From: DATFKA01 sp042095835
GTDB lineage: Bacteria; Bacteroidota; Bacteroidia; Chitinophagales; Saprospiraceae
Assembly: GCA_042095835.1 (NCBI GenBank)
Contig: JBELML010000079.1
Location: 1-28,594 of the forward strand
Length of the DNA stretch: 28,594 nt
Direction of reading: 5' to 3'
Shown: piece after piece, positions 14,751 to 23,027 of the stretch
How positions within the stretch are numbered: the stretch's first letter is position 1
How the letters are laid out: every line of letters starts with the position of its first letter
Made by a program: the position numbers and the translations under genes
Notes under the pieces: model-generated
Database searches by the model: none
What the model was told of the DNA's origin: nothing
What the model saw: only the letters and a program-made list of their open reading frames with translations

Positions 14751-17700
14751 TTATTTTGCATTATGTTTTACAAATTGATTAGAGTAAGTTGGGTGGATGA
14801 GTTCTTCTATTTTTACTAGAAGGCGATCAATATCTATTGGTTTTGTGAAGTAGCCCTCTATCTGTAAGGTTTCTAATTTCTTACGGTCATCAGTGATAGA
14901 AACTACTAAAATCGGAATCTTCTGGGTTTGTAGGTTCGCCTTGAGTATAGTCGCAACCTCAAAACCATTAATCTCAGGCATCATCACATCCAAAATGATT
15001 AGATCAGGCGCCTGATTAGCAATCATATCGAGAGCAACCTTTCCATTTATTGCTTGTTCGCAATCGTATCCCGCTTCAGATAATTCTTGCACCAAAAGAT
15101 TCCTTATTTCAGGTTCATCATCTACGATCAATATGTTTTTCCCACTAGGAATTACTTTTGGGCTTTGTGAATCATTTTTCAATAAAAAATTAGAGCTCCT
15201 AGCCTTAGGGAAATGATCTGTGACAAGCATTGATTCATTCAGATGAGGTAATGAAAAAGCAAATACCGAGCCCTTTCCTATTTCACTATCTGCCCACAAT
15301 CGACCTTGATGGTGATCAATAATTTCTTTACAAATGGGCAAACCAAGTCCAGTCCCTTTTGGTTTATCCGTCAAGGTGTCGCCAACCTGTTTAAATTTCT
15401 CAAATACCTTTGGTAGATCCTCTTCACTAATCCCCATTCCAGTGTCCTCTACCTGAACAACTATAGCTGATCCTTTCTTGAATACTTTAATAAATACAAA
15501 ACCTTCATCCGTAAACTTTACAGCATTGGATATGAGGTTGATCATCACCTGTACCAATCGATCCTTGTCGATCTCTACATCCGGTAGAGCTTCTTCGATC
15601 TCTACAAACAGACTAAGACTTTTCTCTTCGAATAAGGCAGAAGTTGCGGCTTCTGCTTGGCGCACCACATTTGCGATTGATATCCTTTGTATATTCCAGT
15701 CAAATCTTCCTGATTCAATTTTAGCCAGATCTAGTACAGTATTGATTAAATTAGTTAGGCGCTCTCCTTCTGAAACAACGACGTCGAGATTCTCTCTGAC
15801 CTGTTTAATGGCTCGATGGGTTTTCTTTTCTTGAGATACTACAAAAGGTAAGATCCGATCATCCAAACGTTTCTTAATGATTTTTGCGAATCCAATTACA
15901 GAAGTTAAGGGTGTTCTTAATTCATGGCTTACCGTAGATAAAAATGTGCTTTTAGCAGCATTAGATTCCTCGGCATTTGCCTTAGCTTTTTGGGCTTCAA
16001 TATAGAGTTGTCGGTTCGAAATGGCGATTCCCAATTGAGCTGCAATGGTTTGCATCAATTTTTGATCAGCTGAGTCAAAAAACTTAGTGTTTGTTTGATT
16101 ATGTAAGGTAATCGCTCCTAAAAAACGCTGATCAAATAAGACTGGCACTGCCAAAAATGTCCCTTTTTCTTTATTCTGAATCTTCGAAGCCCATCCACCT
16201 TCGATAGCTTGTTTAGGCTTATTAAATAAAAGTGGTTTTCGGTTTACTTTCAAAAACTGGAGAATGGTTCGATCAAGCTGAGCCAAAGGTAAAGTCACTT
16301 CTTTCGTAAAAGGTAATTCATAATCATCTTGAACTGAATTATAAATTGCAATCGCTATTTTAGGATCATTAAAGAGCTGGCTCACCTGTTCTCCAAAAGC
16401 AGCGTATAGATTATCTAGGTGTAGCGCACTTACCAACAGTTCTTGGATCTGATTAATAGTGGTGAGTTGCTGTAATTGCTGTTTTGTTTCAGCTGTGCGT
16501 GCATCTACCGTAAGTTGTAGTTTTTTACTTCGCTCTAATAATTGATGATTTCGCCAACGGCTTAAGGCTAGAAAACTCAATACTCCAATTGCAAAGTATA
16601 GTAGGTAAGCCCACCAAGTGCGCCAAAGCGGTGGCAGAATTCTAAAGGTATAAGTGGTTGTAGGGCTTAATTCACCAATACTATTCTTTGCCTGGACTAC
16701 AAATTGGTAGTTTCCTTCTTTCAAGTTGGTGAATGATCGTTCCGTCTTAGATGACCAAGCGGACCATGCTTTTTCAAAGCCTACTAGCTGAGTTCGGTAA
16801 AAGTGTTGAGTCCCTACCTGCGGACTCGGAAGGAGAAAGCTAAAATGTAAATTATTGGAAGCGTAGGAAAGTCTTGGTGAAGCAGCTAAGCCATGGCCTT
16901 TATACGTATAGATACCTTCATCATCTTCTACCATCCGAATCATCGGCAAAAAAGCTGGTCTATCAGCATAGGCTTTTCGATCTAGACGAATCAATCCATC
17001 CTGGCTAGCCACCCAAAGTATATGATCTTCCTCAGGATAGAGTACATTCGTGTTGAGTACATCACCGTTCGGAACAGCTCTAAATATAGATTGATCAAAA
17101 GATAAGATCCCACTGCTATCTTTAGTATATCTCCCTAAAATCCCTTTTCCAGCATATTGGCGATAAAAGACAATGGACTCCCCTAAATGATCTTTTGAAA
17201 TTTCACCCGATTGGATTTCAGAAGGATCACCAGGTGTGGGCAAAGCTTCATCAAGTAGGAATCTGTCTTTCGAATCGGTTAATTTGTAAATCCCTCCAGA
17301 TCCTGCAATGCGTAATGAATTTCCTAATTTAAAAACTTTGGTAGTACCTAGATCAACACCTTCGTTGCCTTTTGTAAAGTTTTTCAATTCCTTTACTTGC
17401 AGTTTTCCAGCTTGATCAAAACTGTATATGAGTTTCCATACCCCTTGACCTTCTGTACCTAGATAAAGCTCTCCGTTTTTTATTTCAACAATACTTCGTA
17501 CTGCCACATTCTCTGGAATTTCTTCTATTAACTGTGTGACCTTCCAAAGTCCTTTTGCATCCATCAGAGCTAAGCCTTGTTGATGCCCCAAAAATACCTG
17601 GGTGGAATCATCTAAACTTACAGCTCCGGTGGTTACGATTAAACCCGATTTTTCATTAGACAGCTTGGTGATCGCCTCTGTTCTATTGATTTGATATAAT

Positions 17701-18911
17701 CCTCTATCTGTGGTCCCAATCAAATCATTACCGACCATGAAAAGGCCAAAGGATTGACCTTCGGGTAATCCTTTGATGTTCTCAAACTGTTGATGCTTTG
17801 CATTAAGATACACTATGCCGTTTCTTCCTGAGGATGCTAGGTATAAGTTACCTTGGTGTCGTTTTATATCTTCAATAGAAAGTAGATAACCTTGGTTATC
17901 AGTCTTAAAATGGCTGATAGGAGATAGGAAATCTACTTTAGATAAGCCTGCATTTGTTCCCACCCAGAGTACACCATTTTTAGACAGGCAGGTAGAAATA
18001 GGTATATCATCAATTAAGCCTTTCGCCTGATTTAAAGTCCTAATCCAGTGACCTTTTTGATCAATCTGAAGGAGTCCTTGCCCCAACGTAGTAACTAAAT
18101 AGGATTGATCTGGTAGCTGGCGTACTTTAAATGACCATTTCGATAAAAGACGGTCCGCTTCAGTGGGAAAAGCGGTGATTTTATTTTGATCAAGTAGAAA
18201 AAACCCCTTGTAGCGGGTTAGCAATAATTTTTGGGTATCGGCAAAAGGAACGATCCCTTCTAGATGGAAGTCTTGCGTTTGTTGCATACCAGCCACAGGT
18301 CGGATGCGCCCCTCCTCTAAAACACATAAACCAAGCCCAGTTTGCTCCACAAATAGCTGGCCATTGACAACTCCTAATATTTTTAGTTTACCATCCCTAT
18401 CCCATACCTTAATCGCTTTATTTTTTGTGTCCAACCCAAGCAGCATACCTGTCCATGAGGAAAAGTAAACCCAATGGTCAAGCAAAGCCTTGCGGCGTAA
18501 CTGACCGAATGCTTTATACTGCTCAGGCAGTAAATGCTTAAGCGAAACAAATTGATATTGCCCAATTGAATCCACTTCAAGATAACCTAAGTCATCTGCA
18601 GCTCCCACGTAAATCGTTCCGTTTTCCCCATTAATTAAGGAATAGGTTTTCAGGGATTGGGGGCCTATTCCCCTCCATTCCTTTCCATCAAATTCGGTAA
18701 TACCATTGCCAGTAAAGTAAATGATCCCTGTACTATCTTGGATAATATCAAAAATCTGCGGATAGCCCTTATAATCTTTTGGGGAGTAATTTTTGATATA
18801 CCGATTGCCTTCCTCGCTCACAAGTTGTCCAGCTAGACTAAAACTAAGGCTTAGCCAAAGTAGTACCAAAAGGATACATCTTAAGTATTTGATATGTGCA
18901 TTATTTCCCAT
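14751..18911 (-). CDS. Hybrid histidine kinase with periplasmic beta-propeller/Y_Y_Y sensor, GAF and receiver
   Basis: A 1386-residue inner-membrane sensor. Order: signal peptide (1-28), a long periplasmic region of Reg_prop-type propeller repeats (about 35-650, for example VLWVGTNAGLSKVD, ELYLGTEGQGVWKL, ILWVASQDGLIRLD), a Y_Y_Y domain (about 695-758), one membrane helix (768-786), a coiled linker, a GAF domain (about 820-965), HisKA with phosphoacceptor H996 (TVSHELRTPL), HATPase_c (N box NLISNAVKFT near 1125-1134, VEDTGMGIS, GTGLGLPI), and a receiver (about 1258-1375) with D1308. The periplasmic part is like Bacteroidota HTCS sensors, but there is no C-terminal AraC-type DNA-binding domain, so output goes through the receivers. 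The ATG at 18909-18911 overlaps the preceding gene's TGA by one base (TGATG); an in-frame TTG precedes it. Confidence 0.93.
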   Translation of the reverse strand: MGNNAHIKYLRCILLVLLWLSLSFSLAGQLVSEEGNRYIKNYSPKDYKGYPQIFDIIQDSTGIIYFTGNGITEFDGKEWRGIGPQSLKTYSLINGENGTIYVGAADDLGYLEVDSIGQYQFVSLKHLLPEQYKAFGQLRRKALLDHWVYFSSWTGMLLGLDTKNKAIKVWDRDGKLKILGVVNGQLFVEQTGLGLCVLEEGRIRPVAGMQQTQDFHLEGIVPFADTQKLLLTRYKGFFLLDQNKITAFPTEADRLLSKWSFKVRQLPDQSYLVTTLGQGLLQIDQKGHWIRTLNQAKGLIDDIPISTCLSKNGVLWVGTNAGLSKVDFLSPISHFKTDNQGYLLSIEDIKRHQGNLYLASSGRNGIVYLNAKHQQFENIKGLPEGQSFGLFMVGNDLIGTTDRGLYQINRTEAITKLSNEKSGLIVTTGAVSLDDSTQVFLGHQQGLALMDAKGLWKVTQLIEEIPENVAVRSIVEIKNGELYLGTEGQGVWKLIYSFDQAGKLQVKELKNFTKGNEGVDLGTTKVFKLGNSLRIAGSGGIYKLTDSKDRFLLDEALPTPGDPSEIQSGEISKDHLGESIVFYRQYAGKGILGRYTKDSSGILSFDQSIFRAVPNGDVLNTNVLYPEEDHILWVASQDGLIRLDRKAYADRPAFLPMIRMVEDDEGIYTYKGHGLAASPRLSYASNNLHFSFLLPSPQVGTQHFYRTQLVGFEKAWSAWSSKTERSFTNLKEGNYQFVVQAKNSIGELSPTTTYTFRILPPLWRTWWAYLLYFAIGVLSFLALSRWRNHQLLERSKKLQLTVDARTAETKQQLQQLTTINQIQELLVSALHLDNLYAAFGEQVSQLFNDPKIAIAIYNSVQDDYELPFTKEVTLPLAQLDRTILQFLKVNRKPLLFNKPKQAIEGGWASKIQNKEKGTFLAVPVLFDQRFLGAITLHNQTNTKFFDSADQKLMQTIAAQLGIAISNRQLYIEAQKAKANAEESNAAKSTFLSTVSHELRTPLTSVIGFAKIIKKRLDDRILPFVVSQEKKTHRAIKQVRENLDVVVSEGERLTNLINTVLDLAKIESGRFDWNIQRISIANVVRQAEAATSALFEEKSLSLFVEIEEALPDVEIDKDRLVQVMINLISNAVKFTDEGFVFIKVFKKGSAIVVQVEDTGMGISEEDLPKVFEKFKQVGDTLTDKPKGTGLGLPICKEIIDHHQGRLWADSEIGKGSVFAFSLPHLNESMLVTDHFPKARSSNFLLKNDSQSPKVIPSGKNILIVDDEPEIRNLLVQELSEAGYDCEQAINGKVALDMIANQAPDLIILDVMMPEINGFEVATILKANLQTQKIPILVVSITDDRKKLETLQIEGYFTKPIDIDRLLVKIEELIHPTYSNQFVKHNAK

Positions 18912-20110
18912 CAATAAGACTCTAAGGGTTCTTTAAAGGAGCGATCTTTCTGAACCACACTTTTAGCCAAAACCTGATTTCTATTCAAGTATTCGTAGTA
19001 TTGAAATAAACGACTCACTCCTTTTCCAGAAGCGATATCAACCAGGTTGAAATGGCAGATGGTCAAAAGGCTATTGATTAAAGAGAAAGGAAGATTCGGT
19101 CGATCTATTTTCTTATCGAAGACCTCAATATTATGTGCCGCATTGATTACAATTTCTTGTAAAATAGTACGCGCACCTTCAGATAATGCAGGTTTGCCCA
19201 AATAATGAAAAAATCGCCCATCCTTTCTGACCTTTGGATAATCTTCCAAACCCATAAAATGTAAAAACCAATCAGCTTTAAAATGGGGGATAATGGTCTT
19301 CAGTCCTAGGTAATCTGCAATTAGTTCATCGTGCAAATGGCTATTCATTTGACCAAAATACCTGAGGGTGAAGTAATGCGCACACTCATGCGCCAAGCGC
19401 AATTGAACAGATTTGTCTAGCCAGTCTTCGTGGTCTAATCCTAATTTATGAGCAGCTACATTGCTATAGGGAATCCGGCTCAGGACTATTAATCGGTCTT
19501 GGTAAAGGCATTGATGCTTATGCAAATAATCCTGGAAGCTCCTATAATGGTTACCCAGTTTGGATTGCCAATTACTTCTCAACATCTTCAGTCTGTGCCA
19601 ATTGTTAAGCCCCTTAATCATGGCTGCTCCCACAGACTCTGGAATGGGGATAGGCTCATTTCGGCACGATAAGGCGCGTACAAGGGCAACAAAGTCAGCT
19701 CGATTTGCTGTCTGCAGGACGGGAATGCGGCCTGCGAGTGAAGGATATAGTTGCAAGTCTAATGCATCAGGTTGGTTTAGTCTCAGGCCTAAAGCTTTTA
19801 CGAAATCATTAGGGTTCTTACCTTTTCTAGTTACCGCTCGGTAAGCCTCGCTTTGACTAATCCCTTCTTCAATAGGAAAATGAAGCTGGACTAAGTATTT
19901 TTTTAAGGTAGTAAACGCCCCATCATTTTTGGCCTCAGCTACATATTGCTCCCAGGTTTTTATTTGGGGTTCGTCTGCAAAGTGGGTAAAAGTGCCTCGA
20001 TTTACCTTTGGGCTAAACTGGATATTGAGATAAGTAGAGAGTTCCTCTATCCAAGCGGCCTGTCTGGTATATACTTTAAGACTGTTATGTAGATGTGCTT
20101 GGTGTTTCAT
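18911..20110 (-). CDS. HExxH-motif protein of unknown family, putative zinc metalloprotease
   Basis: A 399-residue protein whose family I do not recognise. Its clearest feature is LAHECAHYFTLRYFG (HECAH at 241-245) followed 17 residues later by DELIADYLGL (E262, D266). An HExxH plus a downstream Glu in an ExxAD context is the zinc-binding layout of gluzincin-type peptidases. No signal peptide or membrane segment is seen, so it should be cytosolic. The N-terminal 200 residues are mixed alpha/beta without recognised motifs. It lies between an exporter with a leader peptidase and the sensor kinase, and both junctions are tight: its ATG follows the exporter's TGA after one base, and its TGA overlaps the kinase ATG. 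A role in processing or modifying the exported peptide, or in controlling the sensor, is speculation. The TTG three codons upstream is a less likely start. Confidence 0.75.
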   Translation of the reverse strand: MKHQAHLHNSLKVYTRQAAWIEELSTYLNIQFSPKVNRGTFTHFADEPQIKTWEQYVAEAKNDGAFTTLKKYLVQLHFPIEEGISQSEAYRAVTRKGKNPNDFVKALGLRLNQPDALDLQLYPSLAGRIPVLQTANRADFVALVRALSCRNEPIPIPESVGAAMIKGLNNWHRLKMLRSNWQSKLGNHYRSFQDYLHKHQCLYQDRLIVLSRIPYSNVAAHKLGLDHEDWLDKSVQLRLAHECAHYFTLRYFGQMNSHLHDELIADYLGLKTIIPHFKADWFLHFMGLEDYPKVRKDGRFFHYLGKPALSEGARTILQEIVINAAHNIEVFDKKIDRPNLPFSLINSLLTICHFNLVDIASGKGVSRLFQYYEYLNRNQVLAKSVVQKDRSFKEPLESY

Positions 20111-20111
20111 A

Positions 20112-23018
20112 TCAGGCAATTTGGCGTTTAGCTAATGAGGCAAAAAGCCCCTCCTTTTCCATCAACTCATCATAACTCCCATGCTCAACAATCTGGCCTT
20201 TATCCATCACATAAATCCGATCAGCATTAATAATGGTACTCAGACGATGGGCAATGACAATCCTAGTGGCTTGCAACTGATCTAAACTTTCAGAAACGAT
20301 ATCTTGGGTGCGATTATCGAGAGCACTTGTAGCCTCATCCATGTAGATTATGCGTGGCTTATGTACAATTGCTCTGGCAATCATCAACCGTTGTCGTTGT
20401 CCTCCGGAGAAAGTACTACCACCTTCACTCACAACCGTATGCATACCCATAGGCATGTGGGCGATATCTTCTTTTAAACCCGCTAGAGCAGCCGCACGCT
20501 CCGCATCTTCAAGCGTGAGCTCAGAGTTGCCCACAATATTTTTATAAATACTTCCTGCCATCAAAGCACCGTGTTGTAGTACGACTCCAACCTGTTTACG
20601 CACCAGCTCGCGATTTAGAGAATGGAATTCCTGCCCGTCGTAATAGATGGACCCGACCTCAGGTTCTTCAAAACCTAGCAATAGTCGAAGTACCGTTGAT
20701 TTACCTGATCCAGAAGGTCCTACAAAGGCGACCATTTCACCAGGTTTGATTTTGAAGGAAATATCTTTTAAAACTAAGGGTTGATCTTTATCATAACGGA
20801 AAGAAACAGCATTAAACTCTAACTCTCCTTCTAATTCGCCTGGATCTGCACTCTCCCCAGCTGATTCCGGCTCTTCTTCTAAAATGGGCTTCAAGCGCTC
20901 ATAGATCGGCACAACATTTAAAGAAGAAACCAAGCTAAAACTCATATTCAAACAGTCGTTAAGAAATTGACTAAAGGCAGAGATAAAGGCCATAAATACA
21001 CCGACAGAAATCAAGGAACTATTTTGGCCAGTAGTATTCATCAAGGTGAAATAAATAAAGCTGAAAAAGAAAATCTTAGTCATCAAAGGGTAAGCCCCCA
21101 TAAAAACCTCTACAAAATTCTGGTAGTTACCCGATTTAAAACCAAGAGACTTATATTCGGCAAACTTTTCTGCCCATAAACCAAACACCCGTTTCTCAGA
21201 ACCACTAATTCGGATTTTACTAATCCCAGACAAAAATTCGAATAAAAAGCCTTGTAACTCTCCCTGGTCATCCGAAATCTGGCGATCGTATTTTAATTTT
21301 AGAAAACCCAATAGGGAGATCACAACTACCGCAAAAACCGATAAGCCAATCCCTACCCAGGCCAAATAAGAATCATAATAGAAAAGCAAGAATAAATTAA
21401 CAATCGAAAAAGCACCGCTTAAAACTGCGGTAAGAATCGTATTCGAAACGATCTGGCGAATGGCATTAATACCCAAAGCACGCATCGTCAAATCACCCGA
21501 TGCATATTTTCGAAAAAAGGTCACCGGTAATCGAAGCAAATGATCAATTAAACCCGCTTGTAAACCAATATTAGACTTGGTTTCTAAACGAAGTAATAAA
21601 ATACCCCGAATCAGGTTGAGTAAAGCTTTGACAAAACCAATCATCAAAAGGATACCAAAAATCTCATACAAGAAACTTCGATCCGCGTGCGGTATCACAT
21701 CATCGAAAATAATACCGGATAAAATGGGTGTTAGTAGACCGATCAAACTACCCGCCAAAGCGGCCAAAATGATATAAAGCAGATCAAGCTTTAAACCCTT
21801 AATCGTAAAACTCCATACCTTTTGAATAGAGGTCATGGGCTGATCAAAAGCATACAAAAACATATAGGCGATAGGATCCAAGGTCTGGGCGATTTCATCA
21901 CTGATAATGGTAACAGCACCAGTTTTAGGGTCGTGTAATTCGTAAGATTTCGATGATTTCTGGATTAAAGCCACCGGTTGCTTATCTTCTTCTAAAAAAG
22001 CCAATAGGTGTCCATTTTCTGTCTTCCACCATTCTCCCCGTAAAATCACCTTTCGAACCCGCACTTTAGACACTTGGGCAATAGTACTCAGCTGTCCAGT
22101 CAGGTTATCCTCGTAATCTCGAATATATTTAGGTTCCTTAAAATCAAATCCAACCTTAGCTCCTATAATTTGGCAGGCTTTAAAAAGGGGACTCTTGGAT
22201 TTACTGGAGTGAATTATCGGGCTATTTTTTTTTGAAAAAAAAACGCTTTTCAGTCGGGTTATTCCACCATTTATCGAGGATTCGTCTTGTTCGGCTTTCT
22301 CAGCGATGTATTGTACCTCAGCTTCTACTTTCTCCGTATGAATTTTTTTGATTTCTTCATAGAAATAACCGAGTAGATGGTGTATTGATAACATCAATGC
22401 GATATCATCTTCCACTACGACTTTAGTTTCGAATAAGCGTAGGGAAGTTTTATGTTCCAAGGCTCTGATCCAAAGTTCTTGGGAGATGGGTACCAGTACA
22501 TTTTTGGAAGATTCTTGGGCAGTCAAAGTTCCTAATTGGCCAAATATGGACAGTTTTCCTTGATCCAGTGCTCCCCAAAGGAGTCCTTTGGTCGGATAGC
22601 CGATTTCGCCTCTACGCAGGTGCACCTCTGACTCCCCATTGAGGCACTTGAAGTTTTTTGGTTTTTTATCTGGGAAAAGGCTTTTAGACATAGCAGTTAC
22701 CCAGCGATTCATCTTGGTAGTTAGCTGGGTTTTGTTGAGATTCCTGACATAGGACTTGTTGATCTCAATGAGTTTACTATCTGCACTTACGGCGATTAGG
22801 GAAAAATCTGCATAATCTTGTTCCCCTTGATTAAGGCTAAAAAGGATGTCTCCTTTTTCTGCGGTATAAAGATAATTGCGTCCACTCGTTTGCTGACCTT
22901 GCTCATCTGTTTGGACATAATAGATATCAACGATGCCCGAAGCCACCACCCAAAAATGATCTTTCTTGGATAAGAAAAAAGACTGGTTATTGTGTAGAAA
23001 TACTTGATGGAGTTGCAT
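20112..23018 (-). CDS. NHLM-type ABC exporter, second subunit (N-terminal cNMP/cupin-like and degenerate C39-like regions)
   Basis: A 968-residue ABC half-transporter resembling the 'NHLM bacteriocin system ABC transporter, ATP-binding protein' family. Residues 1-100 look like a cyclic-nucleotide-binding/cupin-like fold (FFLSKKDHFWVVASGIVDIYYV, GDILFSL). About 278-390 resembles a C39 domain without the catalytic Cys/His, with the family-typical RGEWWKTENGHLLAFL and PVALIQ. The membrane domain spans about 405-700 and the ATPase 730-965: Walker A GPSGSGKS (767-774), Q815, signature FSGGQ (870-874), Walker B IIYMDEA (890-896), H924. Both exporter subunits have complete ATPases and probably form a heterodimer. 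Codons about 259-263 contain a T9-C-A9 tract. The gap to the upstream exporter gene is 9 bases. Confidence 0.88.
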   Translation of the reverse strand: MQLHQVFLHNNQSFFLSKKDHFWVVASGIVDIYYVQTDEQGQQTSGRNYLYTAEKGDILFSLNQGEQDYADFSLIAVSADSKLIEINKSYVRNLNKTQLTTKMNRWVTAMSKSLFPDKKPKNFKCLNGESEVHLRRGEIGYPTKGLLWGALDQGKLSIFGQLGTLTAQESSKNVLVPISQELWIRALEHKTSLRLFETKVVVEDDIALMLSIHHLLGYFYEEIKKIHTEKVEAEVQYIAEKAEQDESSINGGITRLKSVFFSKKNSPIIHSSKSKSPLFKACQIIGAKVGFDFKEPKYIRDYEDNLTGQLSTIAQVSKVRVRKVILRGEWWKTENGHLLAFLEEDKQPVALIQKSSKSYELHDPKTGAVTIISDEIAQTLDPIAYMFLYAFDQPMTSIQKVWSFTIKGLKLDLLYIILAALAGSLIGLLTPILSGIIFDDVIPHADRSFLYEIFGILLMIGFVKALLNLIRGILLLRLETKSNIGLQAGLIDHLLRLPVTFFRKYASGDLTMRALGINAIRQIVSNTILTAVLSGAFSIVNLFLLFYYDSYLAWVGIGLSVFAVVVISLLGFLKLKYDRQISDDQGELQGFLFEFLSGISKIRISGSEKRVFGLWAEKFAEYKSLGFKSGNYQNFVEVFMGAYPLMTKIFFFSFIYFTLMNTTGQNSSLISVGVFMAFISAFSQFLNDCLNMSFSLVSSLNVVPIYERLKPILEEEPESAGESADPGELEGELEFNAVSFRYDKDQPLVLKDISFKIKPGEMVAFVGPSGSGKSTVLRLLLGFEEPEVGSIYYDGQEFHSLNRELVRKQVGVVLQHGALMAGSIYKNIVGNSELTLEDAERAAALAGLKEDIAHMPMGMHTVVSEGGSTFSGGQRQRLMIARAIVHKPRIIYMDEATSALDNRTQDIVSESLDQLQATRIVIAHRLSTIINADRIYVMDKGQIVEHGSYDELMEKEGLFASLAKRQIA
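22225..22243 (-). repeat. T9-C-A9 homopolymer pair within the exporter gene
   Basis: Nine T, one C and nine A in a row on the coding strand, encoding VFFSKKN in the linker between the N-terminal cNMP-like region and the degenerate C39-like region. A single-base gain in either run leads at once to TAG after FFFKKK. A single-base loss leads to TAA after QKKIAR. The assembled frame is intact. Confidence 0.9.
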
Positions 23019-23027
23019 AAGGGATGA

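Noticed and set aside
15478..15834. Plus-strand 118-codon frame inside the kinase gene
   Set aside because: It is antisense to the conserved HisKA/HATPase coding region and has no recognisable domain.
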